A model generated the notes under the pieces. That model made no database searches, was not told where the DNA came from, and saw only the letters and a program-made list of their open reading frames with translations. Shown one piece after another: positions 1 to 14,091 of a stretch of DNA of 21,774 nucleotides. The position numbers were made by a program, and so were the translations under genes. Positions within the stretch are counted from its first letter, which is position 1. Each line of letters starts with the position of its first letter. Location: assembly GCA_003254885.1 (NCBI GenBank), contig QANT01001140.1, forward strand, positions 1 through 21,774, read 5' to 3'. This DNA is from Purshia tridentata (taxonomy: Eukaryota; Streptophyta; Magnoliopsida; Rosales; Rosaceae).

Positions 1-631
1 ATTCTTTGAAGAAAAAAAAAACAATCCGCACGACCTATCTTACAAGACTTACATTACTATCTCAAATTTTCAATTAAAAAATGTGAATTTTGTATTTGAA
101 TTTGATATCAACAATACTACACTTATCACATTTTTATGCGATAATCTTACCTATCTTATGTGGCAATCTACATGGTATTAATATATTGGATACTAAAAAA
201 TAAAAAATAAAAACCCTAAAAATAAGGAAATACCCTGCCAGTACAATAATGACACGTAGGATGGTACAACAAACATGATATAAAAATATGATAAGAATAG
301 CATTATTGATTTGATATATATATATATATATATTTCAACATTCAACTATGAGTTCGAAAATTAATGTTACTCTTCATAAAAATGTGACATTTAAGTAATT
401 GGATCTTTCTAACACATGGTAAAAATTTAAAACCCTTTATACCTATTTTTCTTTTTGTAAAATTTTATACCCATTGTGAAATTATCCATCTTTGTACGCA
501 AAGAAAAATAATAATAAAAATAAAAGATGAAGGCAATAATCCTCTACTTTTCTGGCTTGTAAGAGAAAAGATAAAAAAGAGTACCGACTTGAGTACCTGT
601 CTATCTGATATACACGCTAGTCTCACTCCTA
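1..631. other. AT-rich upstream intergenic DNA
   Basis: No gene is supported here. The stretch is AT-rich with short poly-A and poly-T runs and scattered stops in all frames. It lies upstream of the TIM10 gene and presumably includes distal promoter DNA. A telo-box-like AAACCCTAAA occurs near 211-220, farther from the gene than the one annotated at 632. Confidence 0.6.
314..333. repeat. (AT)n microsatellite
   Basis: An uninterrupted run of about ten AT dinucleotides lies in the DNA upstream of TIM10. It is likely length-variable; no function is inferred. Confidence 0.85.
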
Positions 632-640
632 AAACCCTAA
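632..640 (+). promoter_or_regulatory. telo-box in the TIM10 promoter or leader
   Basis: AAACCCTAA matches the plant telo-box, a short interstitial telomere motif known from promoters and leaders of ribosomal-protein, elongation-factor and other growth-linked genes. It lies about 300 bases before the TIM10 start codon. A housekeeping mitochondrial import gene fits that pattern. That the site is active here is inference; the transcription start is not known. Confidence 0.45.
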
Positions 641-724
641 TTCGTGCTTATGCGGTTATACCTCAATTACATATATACAATTAGGAACTTATATTTGTTT
701 GCAAGTCGGATCTTAAAACCCTCT

Positions 725-892
725 AAATCCAGAACTACCGAGCAGAGCGCTTTGTTTCTGCCTCACGGATTTGAAACCCTCTCTGACAATCTATTCAATT
801 TGGGAAATCCAGAACTACCGAGCAGAGCGCTTTGTTTCTGTCTCACAGAGTAAGACTTTTGAAACCCTCTCTGACAATCTATTCAATTTGGG
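725..892. repeat. 80-bp direct tandem duplication in the TIM10 leader
   Basis: Two adjacent copies begin at 725 and 805, each opening AAATCCAGAACTACCGAGCA and ending near CAATTTGGG. They are nearly identical except at the TCTCACAGAG / CCTCACGGAT position. There the second copy carries 8 extra bases (offset 80 becomes 88) containing GTAAGA. The duplication is recent enough to leave little other divergence. It lies in the probable 5' untranslated region of TIM10. Confidence 0.9.
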
Positions 893-938
893 TTTCGGTT
901 TTGAAGGATTTTGTGTAAAGTTATTTGGGGTTTTGCAG
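850..938 (+). other. candidate 5'-UTR intron of TIM10
   Basis: GTAAGA at 850 has the form of a splice donor, and TTTTGCAG ending at 938 is a good acceptor just 6 bases before the TIM10 ATG. Together they define an 89-base intron, near the lower size limit for plants, removing T-rich sequence. The donor is present only in the second copy of the leader duplication. Supported by splice consensus only; an unspliced leader is also possible. Confidence 0.45.
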
Positions 939-944
939 GGTCTA

Positions 945-2353
945 ATGGCTGCCACTAACAATGTACCGACGGGTTTGGACAAGGAACAGGTATGTACCAT
1001 TTTCTTGATTGTTTTTTAGTTTCTACTTCTAGGACTGTGCAAATGACAGTTTAATGTGTGCAAAGATTGGATTTTGGGGCAAGTTTTGGCATTTCATGGT
1101 CAATTTGTTGGGTATTTCGAACCTGTGTCTTCTGTGAGTTTGGGTCAATGATGGAGGCCAGATGGTTAATTTTTTATTTTTAGTGATGGATTAATATTCT
1201 CTGCTTTTGAATTATTGTCCTAATAGTCGTTCTTTTTTAAGTAATGTTTGCGTTTTGGCGAGACTTGAGGTTTGTTTTCAATAATTTTGCAGATTTTTGG
1301 TATGGCAGAAAAGGAGATGGAGTACAGGGTTGAGCTGTTTAACAAGTAAGTTTAACGCATTGTCATTTATTTATTTATTTTGGATTTTACCTGCATTAAC
1401 TTCTATCTCTTTTAGTTACACACTTTATTTTGATGAGCATCTCCGATCTTCCTACCAAAAAAAAAAGAAGCTTTTGAATGATATTTCTCATAGCTACCTG
1501 ATTTGTTAGCAAACTTAGCATTGATGTGAGAACTAGAGTCCATCTTACCCTTATGTTATACACTTATACAGTTATACTAAGCACATATATTAAGGTTGTG
1601 AATGTTCACTTGGTGTGTGAAATTTTCCATCGCTAATACTTTAGCTCCTGTGGTTAGCCTGTTTTAATTTATGAATATAATGTCTTTTTTTTTTCAGGCT
1701 TACTCACACGTGTTTTAACAAGTGTGTTGAAAAGAGGTATGAGAACTTTTCTCTTTTATTTTTAATTTTTCTTTTTCTCTTTCTCAGATATTATGGACCT
1801 CTATTAAAGGTTTACTGCATTTGAATTTTTTGGATGACTGGTTCTTTAATACTGAGGTTAGCAATTTTAAATTTCCTTATACATCCAGGTACAAGGAGTC
1901 TGAGCTTAATATGGGTGAAAACAGTTGCATCGATCGCTGTGTCTCAAAGTACTGGCATGTAAGTGTGTTTTCTTCTGGATTTATTGCTATAGTACGAATT
2001 GGATTAAGTATTTAAGTTACAAGAATAATTCCAGATGTCCTTCAAATATTTTTATTTCTTCATTCTTTTCTGTCATTGGAATTTCTCAGTTTAGTTTTGT
2101 TCTCTTCATGTATTGCCATTACAATTTTGTAATAGTTTCTTTGATCACATTCCAAAACACTTCTGGGATCTCAACTTTTTTTAATAAACCTTCCATACAT
2201 TAACTTCATACACTTCACATTTTTTGCTACTCTGAAACTATGATTGTGCTAGTGAGGCTGTTTTTTTGTTTGTTTAATATTGAAGAATTTTGTTGTTTTC
2301 AGGTGACTAATCTAATTGGCCAGCTGCTTGGCTCTGGTAAGCCTCCTATGTAA
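945..2353 (+). CDS. TIM10: Mitochondrial import inner membrane translocase subunit TIM10
   Basis: Five exons are read as 945-989, 1293-1345, 1698-1736, 1889-1958 and 2303-2353, all with GT-AG borders, giving 85 residues. The product is a small TIM chaperone with the twin CX3C signature: Cys38/Cys42 (CFNKC) and Cys59/Cys63 (CIDRC). In the family these form two disulfides after Mia40-dependent import into the intermembrane space. With TIM9 it forms a hexamer that escorts hydrophobic carrier precursors to the TIM22 complex. The block EMEYRVELFNK before the first motif and the end GSGKPPM match plant TIM10 as I remember it, and length is normal for the family. The start is the first ATG after a probable leader intron and is followed by the expected short N-terminus. 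The gene is tail-to-tail with the BSK5-like gene. Nothing is broken. Confidence 0.95.
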
Positions 2354-2944
2354 AATTTATGCCTAGTCTGCTTTGAGACTTGTTTCTCAATTAGATAATT
2401 GCTTGGTTGGGTGGTGGGGGATGTGGAGGTTGTAATAGTTAGCCTTGTTATTTCCTTTGTGCTTTTCTCAAACTGTCACAAGGTGATTCCATTCTGTTGT
2501 CTAAGATAGAAATAGGGGCAGTTTTTGATATATGCCGCCCTAGGTTCAAGTCCAAGATTAAATTGGGCATTCATAATGAAGATTATATTTTTCTTTAATA
2601 ATTTGCTGCATTGTTAAGCAAAGACAGTAATGAGGAATTTTCTAGCTCATTAAGAGTTAAACTCTGCCTATTAAAATTTGTGGTTATATTACTTTGCAGC
2701 CTTGCTTTAACATTCAGTTCACTTTTTCCCCTCTCTTGATGAACTATGTAAGAGTTCTGAGTATTCAATTATTTACTTCTTTTCAGACGAAAAAACAAAA
2801 GAAATTTATCTCATTGCACTGCCATCCATCTCATATGTACACGATAAGAGCTTATCAAATTATATAAAACTCTAAATGGTGCATAAACAATTACAGCCTG
2901 TATACTACTATGTCTAATACAATCTTAACAGCCATTAGCCCCAA
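2354..2944. other. TIM10 3' flank, no gene seen
   Basis: This is the 3' untranslated region and downstream flank of TIM10 in the gap between convergent genes. It is T-rich and no coding region is supported. GGTTCAAGTCC near 2543 resembles a tRNA or SINE B box, but no A box lies at the right distance. Confidence 0.5.
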
Positions 2945-3535
2945 AATTGATATGGTCCAAAAGCCCATTTTACATGATGACAACCTAGTGATCTACATCA
3001 TATTACACCATTTGATCAAAATGAATATAAAGATACAAGACTACCATCATAAAGGTTCTTACAGTCAATCAAATGCCAAAGTGGAAATGGACAAAACTAG
3101 ATGCAAGTTTAATGGGGAAAAAAGAAGCTTTTCTCCAAGTTTAGGAGTTCCTGCCCATCATTGTCCAACCCTAGGCTCTTTAGGGCAGCCGATTGTAGAT
3201 ATCCCACCTAGGACTAGGATAAGCATATCCAATCCTACAGTTTCTATTCACCATCTATGTCACATGCGTGGTACTAAGCTGCCAAAGCTAATATTTTCTA
3301 AGGGATTGTCAATTTTAATCATTTGAGGTTATGAAAAGTCATAACTTTCTTCTTGCAAGACAATAACACTTAAAATTCTACAAACCCCACCAATATTTAT
3401 ATTGCCTGATGTAATTCTATAATCCAGATGAAGAAGCAAATTATATCATTAATGCTTTCAACTAAATCAATAACTTTATCACCTTTTGTTTTTGTATGTA
3501 TAGGATGATGATGTCAGAACTTATGACAACCTCGT
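2945..3535 (-). pseudogene. Decayed duplicate of the BSK5 3' end (part of exon 10 plus intron 9)
   Basis: This segment matches the 3' end of the neighbouring BSK5-like gene in the same order and orientation. The 3' flank matches at 3072-3111 against about 3921-3961. Part of the last exon matches at about 3142-3204 against 4036-4098. Intron 9 matches at about 3285-3320 and 3505-3530 against about 4330-4365 and 4530-4555. On the minus strand the exon remnant still reads YLQSAALKSLGLDNDGQELL, against [20 protein letters not shown] in the intact gene, without a stop. The 5' part of exon 10 and its acceptor are gone, so this is a truncated tandem copy and not a gene. Divergence suggests an old event. 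Confidence 0.75.
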
Positions 3536-3995
3536 TCCTTGCCCACCCTTTTTCTACTCTCCTTTTATCAGTATTCGTCACCAACGGCAACACTCTATAA
3601 ATCTAGCATGATAATGGTTCTTTGACAAGTAAATAAGTCAAAAATAATACGTATGTTGATGCATCATAAGCCACCTATTATTTATTTCAAATTCCCCGTC
3701 GTAATTTATGGTCTAAATTGATAGGATCCAAAGGACATTTTACTTGATTCCAAACTCAGTAATCTACACCATATTACACCATTATCTGAATATAGCAGAC
3801 GAAACAAGCAAGAAATTTTACTTGTGTGTTAGTACAGATGCATCTATGGATCAAAATAAATGAAAAGATACACCAAGACCACCAACATAAATCAATCCTT
3901 TGGGGCTGCAGAGCAGGACTCAAATGCCAAAGTGGGAATGGACAAAACTAGATACAAGTTTAAATCAAAGAAGGGGAAAGAACACCTATACACTT
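3536..3995. other. BSK5 3' flank, start of the second duplication copy
   Basis: No gene is seen. From about 3715 the sequence aligns to the start of the duplicated segment at 2945: both carry a GGTCYAAA/GGATCCAAA start, then CATATTACACCAT, then CAAATGCCAAAGTGG. Copy two has additional sequence between these blocks. The part nearest 3995 should be the BSK5 3' untranslated region. Confidence 0.5.
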
Positions 3996-7661
<3,666 letters not shown>

Positions 7662-7942
7662 TGGCTGATAAATCCAATCCTAGTGAGAGAAACAGCTAGA
7701 AAAGTTCAAATGTGTGTGTGTCTCTCTCTCAAAAGTTGAGCTCTCTTTCTCTATCACTTTCCTGGGGACTAGTAGAGGGTTTGATAGGGGTTTGGAGGGA
7801 GGAAGAGATAGGTGGTGGGATAGAGTAGCCAACTGAGGTAGAACGATAGATAAATAAAAAGGCAAGAGAAGCATTTGCTTTTCTTTCTTTTTTCTTTTCT
7901 TTTTTTGTTTGGAGAGCGAGAAAGTGAGAGAAAATATTTAAA
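7662..7942 (-). promoter_or_regulatory. BSK5 leader and core promoter region
   Basis: Upstream of the BSK5-like ATG the minus strand is pyrimidine-rich, with a CT/AC microsatellite at about 7711-7730 (GTGTGTGTGTCTCTCTCTC on the plus strand). TTTAAATATT at 7931-7940 could be a TATA-like element, placing transcription start near 7900. The leader would then be about 240 bases and contain the upstream ORF listed separately. The TATA assignment is a guess from position and composition. Confidence 0.35.
7680..7874 (-). other. Possible 64-codon upstream ORF in the BSK5 leader
   Basis: An ATG at 7874 opens 64 codons ending at 7680, 18 bases before the BSK5-like start codon. The peptide (beginning MLLLPFYLSIV) is low complexity, derived largely from CT-rich leader sequence, and I recognise no domain. 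If transcription begins upstream of 7874, the ORF could limit ribosome access to the main start. Its start context is weak (C at -3). Not claimed to encode a functional protein. Confidence 0.3.
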
Positions 7943-7961
7943 CCCAAAAGTAACTTTTGGG
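7943..7961. repeat. Short perfect hairpin
   Basis: CCCAAAAG and CTTTTGGG form 8-base perfect arms around a 3-base loop (TAA), immediately upstream of the TATA-like element assigned to the BSK5-like gene. It may be chance; a dyad protein-binding site is possible. Confidence 0.5.
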
Positions 7962-10616
7962 ATCCAAGGATTTGCTTTGTTTTTCGGTTTCTCTCACCAC
8001 TCCCATCTTTCCCTCGTTTCTGCATTTCGCTCCTCGTTTTTCTTTTCAGTTTTCTTTTAATCTCCTTTTCACATTTGTCATTTTTGTTACTTTTTTTTGT
8101 TTGTCTTCTTGTTTTCTGTTCGGTTTTTGTTTTTTTTATCTAGAAAACAAAAATTTTAACTTTTAACTTTTTTCAACAAAATAAAAAGCTATTCTAAAAA
8201 TATCTACGCGTTAACTTTACTTCCACTTTATTTAGCTTCGGTTCAGCTATATACTAGATGGATCTATCTGTATTGTTACTTGTTAAATAATTTGATAATT
8301 GCGCAGTTGTGAATCGCATATTTTATATAAATGTATAATTTAGATTAACAATCTTATAATATAAAAAATTAGCTATCAGTCGTTGAATGACATTGCTTTC
8401 ACCCTTTCACAATGGTCATAATCAGTTAGGGAAATATTGATGTCATGTATTACATCTTAGACTTTTCTTAATCAACTATTAAGTTCTTAAGACTTCAAAT
8501 TAGGTAAATTTGCACTTATTTATCATTTCCTTTCTAAATTTTCAAACCAAAAGACTAAAATGGAGAGGAACAAGTTAACAAAATGTCATAATAGCATATC
8601 AGTTTGAAGCTGATTTACTAGCCATAATATATTCCCCATGTCAACCCAAAATAAAAAACATGTCAATTTATTTTGGTTACATGGATTTGGACTGTTCCAC
8701 CATGCAAATAAAGAACATAGCCACAACTTTCTGCACATAAAATATGAAATTAAAGCATAATGCAGTGGTTTAGCCAGACATGCCTCAAATGATGAAGAAA
8801 GCATTCAACCTGATTTCAGGATCTTCTTGACCCACTTTTCCAGCTCGCTTATGCAGGAAAATATATATATAATTAAGAGTCTCCTTCTTAAGAGATATAT
8901 TTTTTTTTTAAAGCAAAGAACATTACATTATTGAACCACTTTATAATGGGTTAAAATAATTTGAATTGTCTAATATTTTAGATCTTATATAGCTAAGAAT
9001 TCTATTTGTAAAAAATCAACAAAATTAGAATTCATTTGACCATTTGAACCTTTGACTTAACAAACAGTTTGAATCATTAGATTGTATTGAGAGTTGAGTT
9101 CATATGTAATCTCTCCTATTTCTCATCAAAAGAGAGATCCCAATTTAAAAGTTTTTGTTATATAATTAATATAAAATAGCTGTTTGCAGCGTTAATTTAA
9201 ATATTAGTATGCTAAGATTTCAGCAGAGACACAAAGGATACTCTGGAGGGTGTGCTTGTGAACTGCTCAACATGGGTCAGCAGGATTGTTCTTGGGTTTG
9301 GGAAGCATGAGGAGAAAGATAACTTCTTTCTACCTCTAATGAATGAATCTACTCTTTATTATATCCTATATTTAAATGCAAGACCACGTTAGTCCTTGGC
9401 CCACTTGCATAACATATTCAACAAAAGGTGTCCTGACCACTTCCTTACTATATCTTTTTCAAATTTGGTGGGTGAGGTCAATGATATATCTGAAAATTAA
9501 GATAAGGTCCTAAGGTATAGGCATCCAAAGGTTTCAACTTTGAAGAGATTAAGGATTTAATTCTCAGTGTATGTTGAAAGGTGCATGTGAAGAAGTGAAT
9601 TCATCGTCAAATATAATCTGACGTTTGATTAAAATTAATAGTCTAACATAATGCGTGAAATAACATTATATTTTTATCTTTGTATCATCAACAGTTCATT
9701 GCGGTCATAAAAGCCCACATCAGTATCACCACACCCAAATACCATACGCACAAAATCATTGGTTATTTTTCTTTGAACATTTATATAAAGTTATATACAC
9801 TGACATGATGAGCACGGGATGAAATAAGACTCCACTTATGAGAAACAGGTTTAGGACTACAAATTCAGAAATTTGAATGTGAAAAACTGAATCAAACGCA
9901 GACCAAATAAAGAAGTTTGAATTCCATCAATTTACTATCTGTTGCTACTGCTACAGCCTGTTCAGAACTGGAGGAAGCATAGTCAGCCTTTTGGGTTTTT
10001 CAACAAAACAGCCCAGAGAGGAAGTCCATGCATATGCCATAATTGCTTTCTAATTTACATGTATGACACTGGTAGGGCTGAACAGAGTAGACATCTATGT
10101 TAGTACTAAAGTCAGAGCCAAAAGGAGAAGAAACAGTCCCCTCCTCAGATAGCCAAGGAAAAACAAGAGAGGCATGTGATGTAATAAGTGCTGTCTCCAA
10201 TTTCATACTTCATACAACCTATGAAAAGAGAATATACATGAAATTAAGTTATTAAATTGCATAACTGGGGTCATGCCAGCCCTAATTGCCTATGGAGGTG
10301 TTACATGTCCTATTGTCCCCTCCTCTAGTTTTATGTACCCTTTCAGAATATTAAGCCATCTTGTTCTGTATGTGCAATGGTCTCTTATCTCCCATTCTTC
10401 ACCCACACACCCTATTTTGTGGACCAAATTTTAAGCAATCATTTTTATACATGACAACCTGGTGCTCCAAGACAATGACTTGGATTTCGGCCATTATCAC
10501 CACTTTTCTTGATTTCATTTCTGTGCATATGATGATGATGACACATGTATACTGCACCAATAAGATATGGGTGACATTCAACAGTGAAAAAAGTGAAACT
10601 CAAAACCGATATTAAA
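7962..10616. other. Intergenic DNA between BSK5 and IPCS
   Basis: About 2.65 kb with no supported gene. It includes upstream DNA of the BSK5-like gene (T-rich at 7960-8160), then AT-rich DNA with short tracts and many stops. A minus-strand ORF of 68 codons at 10000-10206 has no recognisable domain and no supporting context. No terminal repeats or transposase remnants could be made out. Sequence from about 10620 to 10916 is likely the IPCS 3' untranslated region or flank. Confidence 0.5.
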
Positions 10617-10916
10617 ATTTAAGACAGTCCATTCCATTTCCAACAATACTACGAATCAGGTTTTACAGCCTCACTAAAGAGACGAGATTGCGTCCGTTGA
10701 AACAACTTTGGCACATACCTACTCTTTACAGAAGCGAAGCCATCTTCAGCTTGTATATTTCTAAATGCTAAGTATGTTCCTATCTGGAAACTTTTGATTT
10801 ATCTGTCCTACAATCTGGAGACATGCATTACACACAATTGAAATAATTCACAAAGTGAAGCCAAACTGGAAGGACAATAAAAGTATTTACTGGTTTTCAA
10901 GACTCAAGTGGTAATG

Positions 10917-13561
10917 TCAGCAGAATTCCACTAATGAATTTTTCACGCTCTTCTCTGTTCCTGCTATCCTTTCTCTGGTGCTCATTGGTAGTAGTGGTGG
11001 AGATGTTGAACCAAAGGATCGATCAGGCAATTCTATGAAGGAGAAAAATTGAGTCAACACATACATAGCATTAAGTATTCTGTTGTATTGCCTACTTGAA
11101 CTTCTGTTTTGTTCTAAATATATGAAAATGAATACTTTAAACATCTTGAGGTATACAACTAAAAAAAGGGAATCCAGAACGAAATTTCACCCACATTTAG
11201 TAGGGAAAGAAGATTATTGGAATTGCATTTGCTAACCTGGCAATTTTTGGTCAACAAAGAATACAACCAAATTTACAGTATACCTGCATGGTAAATAAAG
11301 AACTTATGTTTGACAAGTAAATTATTAGATATTCCAGTAGACTATTTTGAGGAGCAAAACGGAATCCATCTCTTACCAGGCAACAACAATGTCAACAGTG
11401 TAATGCTTGCGAGATGCTAGAATCAGGAGGCTCAGAATCACAGCAACAAACCAAGCAAACTGCTTAATGCACCTGTAATGATAAGTCACAGAAGTATGAA
11501 CAAATTTAAAATTATTAGTTTATCCATTTAGCAAATATCCATACAGTGAAAACGAATATATGATTGACGCCTACACTCCTCTGATATCACTTTTTCCTTC
11601 CTATGACTCACTGAGCACAACCCACCAGAGATTGAAGAACATAAATGAAAACCATAATGCACCTGATAGAAAGAAGATGGTTCTAATAATGATTAGTACC
11701 TCTTTGTTCCATATTTCTGATATGTGCGCACAAATACTAAAGTAAAAATCATGTGGGAAGAAAAAATCAAATCACCACAGCCATACAGTATGCCTCCGGG
11801 AACTGCACATTCATGTACATCATATAAGCATCAGGGCTATTATGATTTATGGAGATAATGAAGCATTAAACCTGAAAAAAGAAACAAGGAATGATTTAAA
11901 CCAATTAACAGCACTTCAAGTGCACTCTCTGGAGGGGGCAGCCTAGCAAGTTTTGAGCCCTGAAAGAGACAGTTGTACCTGATTGTAAAACATCGTTTTA
12001 ATTAAAGAACTTAATGATTCTTGATAACATCCAACAACAACAATTACAAACTTCTATAGAATTTACCTCACGACAATGATAGTTTGGACCAGGAAGCTGA
12101 GTGGAGTAGAAACTGATGATCCGGAGAATTTGAGAAACCTAAACAAAATGCAAAATTTATCAAAAGGGATTGTCGTAAGATACAGCAGGACAATATAAGA
12201 TACTGTTAAGTCAATTGTTACATGATTTGCAACACCCAGTTCCATGGAATGTAATTGACCCTTTAAAGGGTATATGCAAGCACATTTAAACAACAATAAC
12301 AACATTGATAAATATCATCTGTAATTACCGATAAATAAGCAAAAACCCTGCACCATATCAGAACTGTATAAATCTTTTTGCTCTGGAAGACAAAAGGGTG
12401 AAAAGTCCACTGCAACAGAAAAGGCACAATATTAGCCCAATCAACAGCTGAAAACTCCAGATTAGGATGCTACCAAACTTCTACAAGTAATTAGGAGTAA
12501 ACATTACAGAATTCAAAAAACAAGCACTTCAAAAATAAGAGAGACAAGTCCAGGATATATTTAAGGTAAATGTTAATATCAGCAACTAAAATGACTTACC
12601 AAGAGAAAGGAAAAAAAGATGACAGCAAAGAGAGTCTCACTCAGATAACTTTTGTCTTCACCAAGTTCCTAAGATAACAAAAAACAATAGAAACATGACA
12701 AATGTTGCATTAAATATTGAAGCATCCAAATAAAATCCTGAAAGGTATACGCACTGGGAGGAAAAAGAACCCAGCATCCTGAAGTACTGGCCCTGGCCGA
12801 TGTAAATAATGAACTCCGTGAGCAGCTAGTCCATGAAGATACTGTTAATAAAAACAAAACTCCTAGATAAGCATCCAACCAATAACAACTCCCGTATGAT
12901 ATCTTGTCAATTACCACCAACATCCCACCCAGGAGAAAACAAAAAACGTTAAGAAAAAGCCTAAGAAGAGAGAGAATAGTTAATGGCTTAGAACATAATT
13001 TATGCGCAACACAGGACGAAATACCAAGAAACTATAAGCCTATGCTCACTGGAATTCAATTAAAAGCCCCCCTTTTAAAACATCACAACAACTACAGTCT
13101 ACAGTTAGTATATTAGTAGTAGCTCTCAAAAACATCCTGCACCGTAATCATGTCTGTTCCTATAATTTCATTAAATTACATAATTTACAGAATCATATAC
13201 TTATTTCTGTAGCATAAGCTTCCAGCAGGTCACAAGGTACATGAACATTCTATGTAAATTAATTGCAAATAATTCGTTCTTTAAAAAATTACCATACAGA
13301 AAATGACTGTAACAGAGAGAGAGAGAGAGAGAAATAAACCTGACAAATAAGGCCAGCAAGAAAATACTTCCAATTCCCCGCAAGTAGCGAAATTTCAGTT
13401 GACGTCTCTGCGCATATTTTCCTCCATAGCTTCATATTTTAAACATCAACATAATCAAAATTGGAACTGAAAGAAAAAATAAAATAAAACAAAATACCAA
13501 CTACAACAATGGCGGACATGGTTATAACCTTAGAAGCCTCACGAGCATAGATAAACGGCAT
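10917..13561 (-). CDS. IPCS: Inositol phosphorylceramide synthase (phosphatidylinositol:ceramide inositolphosphotransferase)
   Basis: Eleven exons, from 5' to 3': 13561-13529, 13429-13340, 12841-12755, 12668-12600, 12409-12329, 12138-12067, 11959-11902, 11802-11700, 11472-11377, 11283-11237 and 11032-10917. They join in frame to 283 residues. The enzyme transfers phosphoinositol from phosphatidylinositol to ceramide, making inositol phosphorylceramide, the precursor of plant GIPC sphingolipids, in Golgi membranes. Recognition rests on [14 protein letters not shown], the Pro-rich [12 protein letters not shown] loop, [11 protein letters not shown], and the lipid-phosphatase-like triad seen as His180 (CGDLIFSSH), His221 and Asp225 (RKHYTVD). 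Several hydrophobic segments fit a six-helix membrane protein. The first exon is tiny (11 codons) but matches the family N-terminus. The last exon is odd: after about residue 265 the frame leaves the family-like charged tail and stops early, so the protein is somewhat shorter than the ~290-305 residues I recall for Arabidopsis. The family contains ERH1 (IPCS2); I cannot say which paralogue this is. Confidence 0.93.
13314..13332. repeat. (AG)n microsatellite at an IPCS intron donor
   Basis: About nine GA/AG repeats lie in IPCS intron 2. On the coding strand this is a CT run starting only about 8 bases after the exon-2 donor (GTTTATTT), so length changes would alter the pyrimidine context of that splice site. 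Confidence 0.85.
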
Positions 13562-13589
13562 TTTGGGATACGAGGTTAAAGCTCGTCAT
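13539..13589 (-). other. Possible uORF overlapping the IPCS start codon
   Basis: An ATG at 13589, 28 bases before the IPCS ATG and in another frame, opens 16 codons ([16 protein letters not shown]) that stop inside the IPCS coding region at 13539. A second, 7-codon uORF begins at 13599. The upstream ATG has a weak context (T at -3) whereas the IPCS ATG has A at -3, so leaky scanning is likely. Whether both lie in the transcript is inferred. Confidence 0.4.
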
Positions 13590-13979
13590 CAAACAGCATT
13601 AAAAACTCCAAATAAACCGTTCTAAAATCTAATTTGAATCGTTCAACGTGATAACAAAATTTAACAGAACATAATTGAATTTCAAAAATTGGGTTTTGGG
13701 ATAGAATTGGAATCTAATCCACCAACTGATGCACCTAATTCATATACCAACAAAACTCTTTCTGTGTGTTGTGTGTCAGTCTCGGTCTCGGAGGTGACAG
13801 TTGAGAAGAAGGTTATAAAAGTAGGGGAGTGAGAGGAAAATCAAATAAATAATTAAACAAAATACTTGGAACAAAAAAGGTTAAAGGGAATAATATTATT
13901 TGAAAAACCTCATATCATATCAAAGTCTTTTTTATTTCTTTTGCTTTTCTGTGTCAGGATTTAAGAATCTTCATGAGCA

Positions 13980-14031
13980 TGACGTGTCAAATGGGCCTTG
14001 TTGTTCAGCGAAGTAGGAACGTGTACACGTG
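13980..14031. promoter_or_regulatory. Cluster of ACGT-core elements upstream of IPCS
   Basis: Within about 50 bases lie TGACGTGTCA (13980-13989), a TGGGCC site-II-type motif (13992-13997), the perfect palindrome ACGTGTACACGT (14019-14030) and a G-box CACGTG (14026-14031). ACGT cores in this form are known binding sites for bZIP (ABRE) and bHLH factors. They lie about 420-470 bases from the IPCS start. Regulation of IPCS by stress or abscisic acid is inference. Confidence 0.45.
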
Positions 14032-14091
14032 ATTAAGCTGACACAGAATCTATTGACCACTGCAAAAATCGAAAACGAAGGGACTCCATCT

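Noticed and set aside
2401..2560. Possible SINE or tRNA-derived element (GGTTCAAGTCC B-box-like motif)
   Set aside because: No A box at the normal 30-40 base distance, no poly-A or T tail and no target duplication; the motif alone is weak.
2910..3326. 138-codon plus-strand ORF
   Set aside because: It runs antisense through the decayed BSK5 3' duplication; its composition follows that sequence and no protein family is suggested.
7729..8025. 98-codon minus-strand ORF overlapping the BSK5 leader
   Set aside because: It lies in CT/AG-rich leader and promoter DNA, is rich in Lys/Glu/Ser from simple sequence, and has no recognisable domain.
9200..9560. Possible LTR retrotransposon fragment
   Set aside because: The composition hinted at it, but no paired terminal repeat, primer-binding site, polypurine tract or gag/pol reading was found.
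10000..10206. 68-codon minus-strand ORF with a Cys-containing end (CHTCKLESNYGIC)
   Set aside because: No recognisable domain, no signal peptide, no splice context connecting it to a neighbour, and ORFs of this size are expected by chance in 2.7 kb of intergenic DNA.
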